From: Trichomonas tenax
Lineage: Eukaryota > Parabasalia > Trichomonadida > Trichomonadidae
DNA: 64,000 nt
Assembly: GCA_023091735.1 (NCBI GenBank)
Contig: JALKBU010000139.1
Span: forward strand, 1 to 64,000
Direction of reading: 5' to 3'
Within the stretch, counting starts at the first letter, position 1, and the number at the start of each line of letters is the position of its first letter. This document shows, one piece after another, positions 31,526 to 40,342 of the stretch. Position numbers and translations under genes: made by a program. The notes beneath the pieces were generated by a model. That model did no database searches. It saw only the letters and a list, made by a program, of their open reading frames with translations, and had not been told where the DNA came from.

Positions 31526-31643
31526 GATTAAAATAAGGTTATACAAAATTTTCAGTTTACATGACAAAAGGATATTTTACGCAGCAAAATATAGTTTACA
31601 TGACAAACATTTATGTCAAAATATATTTTGTTGAGTTTTTTTG
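31526..31643. promoter_or_regulatory. Bidirectional promoter with three TTTACATGACAAA-type sites
   Basis: Sites are TTTACATGACAAAA (31556-31569), TTTACATGACAAA (31595-31607) and TTTATGTCAAA (31610-31620). They are the same motif, in the other orientation, as the six-copy array upstream of the Pkr1-like gene. No clear TCAYTW initiator is seen for either gene, so this may be a different promoter class. Confidence 0.55.
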
Positions 31644-34391
31644 ATGAATTTTGAAGAGTTTGTTCAAATTGTTAATTCAATGATTGGACAAACGAATAGA
31701 GAGGAATCAGAATCTTTGTATTTGGAGTTCATTCAATCAAATTTGCCTCTTGCAATTCAAAATCTTCGGCAAATGCTTCAAATTCCTAATTATATGAAAG
31801 TAGGAGCAACATTATTACAGTTCATATTAAATTATAGAAATAGAGACATCATTAAACAAAATTTAGAAAATTTAATTGAAAGTTTTATTGAAATAGTCAA
31901 GTTTTTACTTAGTAATCATGAATGCAGTGAAATTTCATTGGAAATAAGCTCAAGAATTCTTGCGTATTATCTTTGTGAAGCATGGCCCGAATCATTTGAT
32001 ATTCTTTTAAGTTGTAACACAAAACAATCGATATTTTGCATTGCATACCTTTTGGAAATAGGCGTTTATACATATGAACAGTGCGTTGAACCTTGCAATG
32101 CAATTTTAGAAGAATATTTCAAACTAAAAAATTACGAAGATATTCATGATGCAATTTTTAGTCTTTTGAAGTATTTCACGAGAAAATCTCCTAAAAATTA
32201 TGCAATGTTATATGAAAGAGTGATGGAATATCTACCAACAGTTGATGATAATCATGCAAGTACATATATCAGGAATCTTTTGTTTTACTTTAAGCATGCA
32301 GATGATTATTTCGATGACGAGAAAATTATGAGAATCATGGGATTTCTTGTGAATATTTTGAACTCAGATATCGAAGTTTCGGCAAAGTTTTATTCGTTTA
32401 AGTTTTTAAACAGATTGGCTTCTAGTGATAGATTGGAAGATAAAGTGTTTTTGCAGCTTTTAGAGGAAGTTATTGCAATTTATTTAAATCAAGTTAATGG
32501 AGAAATAACAGAAGAATTTGATGCTTCTTTATACAATGATTACAAAGAGTTATTCTCGAATATCATATATAAAATAACACCAGATGTAGTCAATATGATA
32601 TCATTTGACGGAGAATGGAAGCAAATTTACATTTCCATAATGATTTGCAATATTATTGTTGAAGAAACTGAGTTCGAATATATTCCTCAAGAAGTCATTA
32701 AATATATAATTCAAAGCATTAATTTAGAAGTTCCTGTCATTAAATATGAAGCCTCTTTATTCTTTAGAATTGATTGCGATGAAATATATCAATATTCTGA
32801 ACAGATAATACCAACAATCATTGAAGAACTCGCTTCAGAAGATAATCAATTAATTGCTGATAAATATTTCGCAGCGCTTTCAAATCAAATAGAAAACTGT
32901 AATCAAGACTTATCTAATATCAAAGAAAACATTTTGGAGCTAATTTATCATTTCAATAGGTTCGCTTATTTCATTCCTGCAAATCTCGATTTAATTAGAA
33001 GTTTAGTTTATAACTTTAGAGATAATTTTGGTCAAATTTATCCATATTTGCAAGAATATTTAAGCAATATAATTCAAGATCAAACATTTCTTCATGATGT
33101 TGCGTTTGTTATTTCAGCGATGTACCTTGAATTTAGAGATGATGATCTCTTTCAATTCTTCTATCAATCAGTTTTGAGTTTAGATATAACAACATTTCCG
33201 AAGAATGCAATTATTGACATTTATCGAATCACTGCAAAGATATTCACAGATCCATCAGATATTGAATTTATTATTACTTATCTTATTAATGAAGCCTCAA
33301 ATATCCCAGAATCACAAACATCTGTAACACATCAAGATGATTTCATCAAAGTAGCAATTGTAAAAAATGAACTCGTGAAATATTTCGACAAAGAAGAATG
33401 TTTTACTATTTACAATGTTTTGAAGACATTAACAGCAATAATTACAACTTCTCCATCAGCTGCTAATTTGTATTTAGATAATTTATTATCATTGATTACA
33501 AAAGGCGCAAATTGTTTCGAACAAAAAGTCTCAAAAAGATATTTGCAGTTATTTGATGCAATAATTCAAAATGCATCTTTGTCAATCGAACAAATACAAC
33601 AGATTCTATCAGAACTAATACAAAATGTTGCTTCCTGCATCAATCAGCCACTAATCCTCGATATATTAATAACATTACATGAAAAATTCCAATCACAAGA
33701 ATGCTTTGATTTAGTTTTAACATATTATTGTTCTTTAATTGAACTTAACAACAGTGGAACTGAGTTTGAGAACAGTATTATTGCTGATTCATGTATTAAG
33801 TTAATTGAAGTATCGAAAGATATCTTTGATGTGAATAATTTCAACAAAGTTTCTCAAGTTTTTCCAAAATCTTTCGAAAACTTTTGTTTGTGGGTTTATT
33901 TGATGACAAAATATGATCAAAGTCTTCAGGATGAACTTATCAATCAAATGGTTGAATATTTAGAATCCAGCGAAGAAAGTCAGGTAATAGTCGCTGTTCA
34001 ATCCATTTATAACACGATGAAATCAATTCAACTAGATGCAGAAAAAAATTCTCGAATTTTAAGTGTTTTATTGCAACTCAACTCTGAATCAAGACAGTTT
34101 GATTACTATTCACTCCAAATTCTATATATGGTAACAAAAGCATATCCTTTAAATGATGATATTGTTATATCAATGCTGATGAGATTTTATAGTAATGAAG
34201 AAAATGAAAACTCAGCAGAAATAATCAAATGTATATTTTCGAATTTACCGCAAGACTTATTCCAAAAGATAGAAGTCAATGTGTTCATAGAGAAGTGTTT
34301 GAATATTATCAACAGCAAAACAGATGGCTATGAAGTTGTTGAACAATTCCTAAAGTCACAACCGGAATTATTGAAACTCATAGAAAATTAA
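31644..34391 (+). CDS. Importin-beta-like HEAT solenoid protein
   Basis: The protein has 915 residues from the ATG at 31644; the preceding codon is TTG. The N-terminus MNFEEFVQIVNSMIGQTNRE, followed by ESESLYLEFIQSNLPLAI, has the pattern of importin-beta N-terminal domains: D/Q-x-N-R-x-x-(A/S)E, then a helix leading into L..LL. The rest is helical repeats with no other domain. Karyopherins of about 900-1100 residues carry cargo through nuclear pores with Ran. No Ran-contact acidic loop can be assigned by eye. It converges on the TBC gene, whose stop lies 84 bases downstream. Confidence 0.6.
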   Translation: MNFEEFVQIVNSMIGQTNREESESLYLEFIQSNLPLAIQNLRQMLQIPNYMKVGATLLQFILNYRNRDIIKQNLENLIESFIEIVKFLLSNHECSEISLEISSRILAYYLCEAWPESFDILLSCNTKQSIFCIAYLLEIGVYTYEQCVEPCNAILEEYFKLKNYEDIHDAIFSLLKYFTRKSPKNYAMLYERVMEYLPTVDDNHASTYIRNLLFYFKHADDYFDDEKIMRIMGFLVNILNSDIEVSAKFYSFKFLNRLASSDRLEDKVFLQLLEEVIAIYLNQVNGEITEEFDASLYNDYKELFSNIIYKITPDVVNMISFDGEWKQIYISIMICNIIVEETEFEYIPQEVIKYIIQSINLEVPVIKYEASLFFRIDCDEIYQYSEQIIPTIIEELASEDNQLIADKYFAALSNQIENCNQDLSNIKENILELIYHFNRFAYFIPANLDLIRSLVYNFRDNFGQIYPYLQEYLSNIIQDQTFLHDVAFVISAMYLEFRDDDLFQFFYQSVLSLDITTFPKNAIIDIYRITAKIFTDPSDIEFIITYLINEASNIPESQTSVTHQDDFIKVAIVKNELVKYFDKEECFTIYNVLKTLTAIITTSPSAANLYLDNLLSLITKGANCFEQKVSKRYLQLFDAIIQNASLSIEQIQQILSELIQNVASCINQPLILDILITLHEKFQSQECFDLVLTYYCSLIELNNSGTEFENSIIADSCIKLIEVSKDIFDVNNFNKVSQVFPKSFENFCLWVYLMTKYDQSLQDELINQMVEYLESSEESQVIVAVQSIYNTMKSIQLDAEKNSRILSVLLQLNSESRQFDYYSLQILYMVTKAYPLNDDIVISMLMRFYSNEENENSAEIIKCIFSNLPQDLFQKIEVNVFIEKCLNIINSKTDGYEVVEQFLKSQPELLKLIEN

Positions 34392-34396
34392 TCTTT

Positions 34397-34480
34397 TGTT
34401 GCTATGTAGATAAATGAATAGAGAATTAATATTTTATTGTTATGTAGATAAATAAATAAATAGAGAATATTTTGTTTATT
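34397..34480. repeat. Tandem duplication of about 41 bases in a convergent 3' end
   Basis: Two adjacent copies (about 34397-34437 and 34438-34480) share TATGTAGATAAAT.AATA and TAGAGAAT.AATATTTT. Each holds TAAAT/AATAAA strings that can serve as polyadenylation signals. The duplication almost fills the spacer between two convergent stops and runs into the end of the TBC reading frame. Confidence 0.7.
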
Positions 34481-35996
34481 TCGGAGCTTGTTGAGCATAC
34501 AAATCATTCATAAGGCTACGAGAGTTATTCAAAAGCATATTCAAATTGAGAGACTTCTTAAGATCGTGGAATCTGTGAACGAACTCTTCGCTGTTAAGCG
34601 GGTTCATTTCAACAAAGTTTGGAGAGAGGAAGAAAAGCAATGAGATAATAAACACTTCATAGAATTTGAATGGCTCTTGATATGTAAGTAATGACATCCA
34701 GAAGCGCCTAAGTTCAGATGAAGTGAAGCATGTTGAGAATAAAGCATTGCAGTCATCGCGAAGGAAATCGAGAGAGAAAGCATGTTTTTGGATAAGAAGC
34801 TCGAGAAGTGGATTGAAGTTATCAAACAATAATTTTCCAACCTCTGTGAAGATTGTCTTGATTGTTGGTGTCTTTGATGGTTTAACTAAATCATATAACT
34901 TATTATTATCATAAAACTTGAAGAAGCACCAGAAAATATTACTTTCTGCCTCTGCGACAGGGATTTCCTTGCCATCCTGTGTGATAACAACGTCATCATG
35001 AGCATCTTTAACGAATGGCTGCAAGAATGGCATCAAAAATGGAATTAAAGCATCACAGAAAAGCGCATGATCCCAGTTGTAGTAAGAAACAGTGAGGAGG
35101 ACATTAAATGCGATTCTTTGAACATCTTTAACGTGTTCGAAACCTTTGAAAAGATCTGTTTGTGCTTTGATTCCTTTTTCTAATGCTTCAACAAGTGCCC
35201 TTAAATCTGTATGATTATCCCATTGCTTCTTTGATGTTAAAAGCCATTGACGCTTAATCTTTTCGTAAATTTCGAGATTCTTCTTATCTTCTTCCGCGCG
35301 CTGTTCGTATGTGAGTTTTTCAGAATCTTTGTTAATAATTATCTTCCAAAGTTCACCAGAAACTGTGTTATCGACATCAACATTGTAAAAAACTGAAGGA
35401 AAACCGGCATCTTCCTTAATTTTACCGTCATTGTCAAACAGCTGTCTGTATTGTTCAGCAGTCATCTTTTTAACGTCGTTATCCGGTGTGAAATTAACAT
35501 GTGGAACTGATTCTTTGATTTTTGCAAGAGAAATGCGATTTGGAGTAACTTTTGAGCCACGGCCGGGAAGCACTGTTGCCATGAATGGAGCAATTGATGT
35601 TGTTGAAGAATCGAGAGATTCGATTAAGAAAACTCTTGGATTGCAGTCAGAATGCTTCAAACAAACTTTCTGGCAGATATAGTCGAAGAAGCTGCTGATT
35701 CCGATCTGCTTTTCGAATAATAATTTAAATTGACAACGAGATCCCGATAAAATCAGTATTAATTGATCATCTTGGTCCATTTCTATCTTTGTGAAGTCAC
35801 TGAGTTGATGAACGTGGTCCGGAATCTGCGAAAATCTCTTCTGCTGGCGTGGATTTTTCGTATTATCTGTTTCGAGTTCCTTGAAAAACGATAAAGAAAC
35901 GTTACCATTGTTGTGCTGCATCTTTAGGACACCACGTTTTGTTTGTTCGCCGTCGATAATACTGAGATTTATATTCGCATCTTGAGAATTCATCAT
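34476..35996 (-). CDS. TBC-domain protein lacking both catalytic finger residues
   Basis: The protein has 506 residues; ATG codons at 35996 and 35993 are both possible starts. Residues 1-180 resemble the PH-like N-terminal region of TBC1D15-type RabGAPs. From SGELWKIII (about 213) to about 470 the TBC fold is recognisable: YEKIKRQWLL, then LEKGIKA, VQRIAFNVLLTVSYYNWDHALFCDALIPF and a PF-Y motif near the end. In active TBC GAPs the I-x-x-D-x-x-R finger and the YxQGM glutamine stimulate Rab GTP hydrolysis. Here the equivalents read LEKGIKA (Arg replaced by Ala278) and ALFCDAL (Gln replaced by Cys314). It is probably a non-catalytic Rab-binding protein. Confidence 0.75.
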   Translation of the reverse strand: MMNSQDANINLSIIDGEQTKRGVLKMQHNNGNVSLSFFKELETDNTKNPRQQKRFSQIPDHVHQLSDFTKIEMDQDDQLILILSGSRCQFKLLFEKQIGISSFFDYICQKVCLKHSDCNPRVFLIESLDSSTTSIAPFMATVLPGRGSKVTPNRISLAKIKESVPHVNFTPDNDVKKMTAEQYRQLFDNDGKIKEDAGFPSVFYNVDVDNTVSGELWKIIINKDSEKLTYEQRAEEDKKNLEIYEKIKRQWLLTSKKQWDNHTDLRALVEALEKGIKAQTDLFKGFEHVKDVQRIAFNVLLTVSYYNWDHALFCDALIPFLMPFLQPFVKDAHDDVVITQDGKEIPVAEAESNIFWCFFKFYDNNKLYDLVKPSKTPTIKTIFTEVGKLLFDNFNPLLELLIQKHAFSLDFLRDDCNALFSTCFTSSELRRFWMSLLTYQEPFKFYEVFIISLLFFLSPNFVEMNPLNSEEFVHRFHDLKKSLNLNMLLNNSRSLMNDLYAQQAPK

Positions 35997-35999
35997 TTT

Positions 36000-36368
36000 T
36001 TTATTTTTGGTGTTTACAACAACCGAAATTATCGTTTTAAATTTTTTGTTTTTGAAAAATAACTTAATATTTAGTATAAATAGAATATGGAAAATCTATT
36101 TCTCAATGAATTGCGATCTTTTAGCTAATATCACATTACCTGATGGATTTTATCAAAATGTTGCTAACTCTATAAAGAGATGTGGTAACAACGATATAAA
36201 AGCAATTTTTTTCGGTCATATTGCATGAGCAGTGAAAGCTTACAGAAGAGGAATCTGTAGAAATGCATGCCATTGCAATATAAAGAACAAGCATATCTAT
36301 GAATAATTGATGTGATATCACCTTTTGTTTGCTGATTGTTCTGGAACAGTTACAGTGAAGTACTCGAT
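36000..36368 (+). other. Degraded region with a coding-like fragment
   Basis: A plus-strand frame ending at 36228 (segment NITLPDGFYQNVANSIKRCG) continues past its TGA in the same frame for about 25 more codons before the next stop. This looks like a decayed gene, but the family is not recognised. Confidence 0.25.
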
Positions 36369-36838
36369 GAGGACAACAGGATAAACATCGCAGGATACGT
36401 CTCAGCTGGATCAGTCAAAGTTTGCATGAAAGCTGATGATGGTTAAACGACAATCACATTGACATTCACATCGAACATCGCACATGGAAACAAGTTCAGC
36501 AAAGCATTTACGTCTCCTGATGATTTCAGCGAAGGAAAGCACAAATTGACGGTCTGGGTATCTGAAAAGAGTATCAATATGTTTTCAACACATCTATGAT
36601 ATCGCTCAACAACATCGCAAAGAACAAGATTGAGTTGAGAAACCAACTCAAGATAATAGTAAAAATTCAACGTCTCACATCGATGGAAACAACGAAATCT
36701 CGATCAAGTTCATCATCGATAATCGATCATAACAAAGGTGAAGAAATATCTAAGCTATTGAAAGAAATCAGTCTCTACAAGAAAGGTGTAGTCTCACGCT
36801 CAGAGTATATCATTGTTGACAATCCTCCTAAATCATGA
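36369..36838 (+). pseudogene. Remnant of a surface/secreted repeat protein
   Basis: From 36369 a frame reads EDNRINIAGYVSAGSVKV..., meets a TGA-type break (TAA after ADDG near 36444), and goes on with TITLTFTS..., then EGKHKLTVWVSEKS, to a TGA at 36597-36599. Codon choice is that of expressed trichomonad genes despite the stops. The beta-strand-rich pattern with an [N/G]xHKxTVWVS word is like Ig-fold or linker segments of large trichomonad surface proteins. A shifted frame (about 36596-36838) probably holds further sequence of the same gene. The identity is tentative; the broken state is clear. Confidence 0.4.
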
Positions 36839-37006
36839 GATCGCACATTGACTCTCCAAGCATGTGACTCATTCACTATCATCGGTATTAACACTGTTCA
36901 TGGCGTTATGCGTCGATCATTGCTGGCTCCAAAAACTCGAATTATGATCATTAGTTTTTATTGTATCATTAATAGCCTTATGTAGTTTATCATTAAAAAA
37001 GATATA

Positions 37007-37530
37007 TTATTCACAATTCAGTTTTTTTTCCATAATGCAAAACACTAATGAAGATGCCTTTGTTTGCAAATGCTGAGAACCAGCAACAGCTTGTTTATAT
37101 CCACCACGAGCGTAGGGATTCATGATATATAAACTTGCATCGTCGCCAGCTGAAGGATAAACTAAAGATAAAGCCCACATTCCGAAACGAAGGTACCAAG
37201 CAGAGTTTGGATGCTTCAGTGTTCTCAACAATGATGCAATGATAATGACACCCTTGATAAGATCCTTCATTGCATTGTTATTTATCAAATAATGAACTGC
37301 ACAAAGTCCACCAAGCGAATGTCCCAACAAATATTAGAAATGTCATCTTATAATCCATCAGAAATCTGCTATACAGTTGTTTGCGATCTTCCTCCCGGAC
37401 TTCTGCTGTGTCCTACATGATCTGTCGCTAATGAAACGCCACCATTGTCTGCTGTGGACAATACATTGGCATGAGGCAAAAAGCAGAGCAGAGACCATGA
37501 ATATACAAAACTACGTATTTTGTTAGTCCT
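37007..37530 (-). pseudogene. Broken alpha/beta-hydrolase (monoacylglycerol-lipase-like)
   Basis: On the minus strand, three frames together give the family signature in order: KYVVLYIHGLCSA (oxyanion HG motif), then FLPHANVL and VSLATDHVGHSRSPGGRSQ, a stop, and LLGHSLGGLCAVHYL (nucleophile elbow GHSLGG) down to the stop at 37007. At least two frameshifts and two in-frame stops separate these parts. The catalytic Asp/His part is missing. The parent was a serine hydrolase of the monoacylglycerol lipase kind. It lies next to other gene remains. Confidence 0.7.
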
Positions 37531-37657
37531 TGTTTTCACTCTTTATAAAATAAAAAGTTCTTCTCATTTCTGTTTCAGTCTTCTATAATTCGGTATTCTA
37601 ATTTTTATAAAATAGTTTTTTATTCCTTGCTAACAAAACATCAATAAAAGATGAATT

Positions 37658-38668
37658 TTAAATGTCATAGCCAGCGAGAGAAGCAGATGCAGTAATGACT
37701 CTCTTTATTGGCCTCTTAGGCTTTGGAACTTCGACCTTTGGCGGACATGGTGGATAAGGAGAACGCGTTGGCTCAAGCTTGAAGTTGTATACCCATGACT
37801 GAGATGCAACGCAACCAACCATCTGCAAGTGCTGATTGACATTGCGTGTTGTGTTAGTTGTCATCGTCAATCCAGATGGCGCAGATGCTCCATTGCCAAA
37901 TAGAAGTCCGTTGCTACCAAGATCTGTATATAAACAATTGGCGAATGTCAATTCTTCAGAGCTATCAAACACCATTCCATCGTCGTAAAGAGTGAGTGAA
38001 AAGAAAACGCAATCACTCAATGAAACAGTTTGTTTAGATAACATTAAGAGTGTGCTTGCTTGCCAGTTTATTTCCTCTAGGAAATGGCAGCTTGTGAGTG
38101 TTCCTGGCTGCGTGAATTTGAATCCAGTCGTTTTTCCGTAAAGATGGCCATAAGAGGTCATGAAACTTACTGAATATCTTGTTTGGCAATTTATATTTGA
38201 AATAAAGTTAGTATTAAGATCATTTCCTGTAGTCTTTACAGCAGAGTTATTCCAGTTATTTGATACGAAAGTGCTTCCAGCATTGTAATCTATCAAAGTA
38301 TTTCGATATTCAATGTGGATCGTTGAAATGTTGAAATTGAACTTTCCGGAGCTTTGCAGTGAACAAATAATTCCTTTTTGCGTATAATATCCTGTTTTTC
38401 TTATTGCAGAAGTTGTAATGTTGAGTGAATTGGCTGAAGTGACTGTGATTTCATTGTTAGATGAAACTTCGAGGAATATACTTCCAAGGATGGTGACATC
38501 TATCGGCGTTGTAATGGTAATAAAGTTAGGACAAGAAACGAAAAATGAATCGAAAATGAAAACGCAGTCATTGGAATTGGGATTGAAGGATACTCCATCC
38601 TTGACGAAAGAATACGTTTTGCACGTTTCGTAAAGACTTAAAACAAAGCAGAAAAACAAACAAAACAT
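37658..38668 (-). CDS. Secreted beta-helix-like protein
   Basis: The protein has 336 residues from the ATG at 38668. It starts with a signal peptide (MFCLFFCFVLSLYETCKT). Residues 20-290 are Ser/Thr/Asn-rich with short beta strands and regularly spaced Cys/Phe (LTSCHFLEEIN, LSDCVFFSLT, LTFANCLYTDLG), the pattern of right-handed parallel beta-helix (Pmp-like) proteins of trichomonads. Several N-x-S/T sites are present. The C-terminus is Pro/Lys-rich and has no membrane anchor, so the protein is likely secreted or is a truncated member of a family that usually ends in a membrane segment. Confidence 0.65.
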   Translation of the reverse strand: MFCLFFCFVLSLYETCKTYSFVKDGVSFNPNSNDCVFIFDSFFVSCPNFITITTPIDVTILGSIFLEVSSNNEITVTSANSLNITTSAIRKTGYYTQKGIICSLQSSGKFNFNISTIHIEYRNTLIDYNAGSTFVSNNWNNSAVKTTGNDLNTNFISNINCQTRYSVSFMTSYGHLYGKTTGFKFTQPGTLTSCHFLEEINWQASTLLMLSKQTVSLSDCVFFSLTLYDDGMVFDSSEELTFANCLYTDLGSNGLLFGNGASAPSGLTMTTNTTRNVNQHLQMVGCVASQSWVYNFKLEPTRSPYPPCPPKVEVPKPKRPIKRVITASASLAGYDI

Positions 38669-40342
38669 TAAAATAAAATTTCTCCGGTAGATATTGAAAT
38701 TTTTTGTTTCGATTTTGATTGCAGCGCATTATTTTTAGATCCTTTTTTCAATCGAAATTGATAAAAAATGACTTCTACCGTCTTTTTGAAAGAAAATCGG
38801 CTCATTCGAAAATCGATTTTGACCATGAATTATTAATAGGTATATGATTCTATAGCGTTTCCAATCATTTTTATTAAGTTTTATTGAGTTTTTAACATTT
38901 GCAATCTTCTTTTCATCAGATTTGAAAGCTCTTCACTTAAGGATTAACGATAAAATCTTAGTGCATTATGTACACATGAATGAAATGGTTTAATTTTGTT
39001 GAAATGATACATCAATGAATTTGTTGAAACTTTACAAATTTGCTTCAAACTCGAAATAAATACTATTTTGTCCGTTGAAAATCGATGGCATGAAGGACCG
39101 ATGATAAAAACAGTTGGATATCGATATTTGAAGTTCTTCACAATTTCCTCTTCTAATTTAAGGTTAAAAGCGTCTTAGCATTAACTATTCAACCAGAACG
39201 AAGTCAATTTTGTGCTAACCTTCAAAACTGTTTCTAAAACAGGGACACTAAGTGCAGCGCTTCCATCTTCATTACAAAAAGAAGTTATTCGAAGAGAGAA
39301 ACAATGCTTAATACTGGACATGAAATTTCACGTCTGAAACACACATAGTGTTTAAATATAACGACACACACTGGACACATGTCCCTTTCGCCTGCATACA
39401 CATAACCGCTTTTTTGACTTGCGTAGATAGTTGAAATATACTTTAAATAAAACCAAGAATATATTTCAAAAATCCATGATTCAATAAAATCATGAGAGTC
39501 AGAATCATTAATTCTTCTGCAGAGCTCATAGCTGTGTTTATTAATAAACTTATCTGGATATTGCAAGGTGGAGTTCAGCTATTCTGGCATCACTTGCAAT
39601 CAACTTTTGGAAGCTTCATGAAGAACTAATGGATACAGCATTAATAAATGCAAATATTCCCTTTAAAATATATTGATAGAAGATGCAATATCAAATAGCG
39701 ACTGAAAATAACTAATTCAGTATTTTCCCTTAAACATTGACTAGATCAACTGTTTTTGTAATAAAATCTAAATTGGGGATGTTTTATAATATGACTCAAT
39801 TCTCATCGCTATGATAGATCGATAGACAAGCTGGAAGAATGAAAAAGTGCCTTTTAGCCCCATTCCATTTTTGATCATATCTTTCGATGAAAACAAATCA
39901 TAAAAGTTGTTAACCTAAAACATTGCAAGCAAAGAATATTTTCGAATTTCGATACTCAACAACATGATTGTTTTCATTATGATGATGATCAGTATCACGA
40001 TTTTGCGATACAAATTAATGCTGATGGACTTTCAGATTACTTCCATTTGATCAAAATCTATGCAAAAAATGATAAATCTGATATTCGTTCAAACACATTT
40101 CATCATCATTTTGCAGTGACAGCAAATATGCCCTTTTCAATCGATGAGAAAACTTGCGATGAAGCATATAACAAAAAGCACAATTCAATTGGTGTTTCAC
40201 TTTTGTCATCTTTATTGATGGGCAGTATGTCAATGTAAACAGCTTTAGGGATACTAATCCTATAGTAATATTTGAACATCAATATTTTCAAAATGAAAGA
40301 TAATTTACAAAAGGGCATCAAATTATAATAAATAAACAAGAA
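38669..40342. other. Region with degraded coding fragments only
   Basis: Minus-strand frames at 38944-39141 and 39285-39566 and a plus-strand frame at about 39891-40238 have coding-like composition but no good start. The first contains a segment (SSLKQICKVSTNSLMYHFNK) of the kind found in winged-helix DNA-binding domains. The link is weak. CTACCG words at about 38687 and 38776 echo one at 20207. No intact gene is supported. Confidence 0.35.
39891..40238 (+). pseudogene. Unidentified coding fragment
   Basis: A frame open from 39891 to the stop at 40236-40238 lacks an early ATG. It begins after a TGA, contains an Asp/His-rich patch (HYDDDQYHDFAIQ) and ends SLLMGSMSM. It looks like the tail of a former gene. 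The family is not recognised. Confidence 0.25.
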
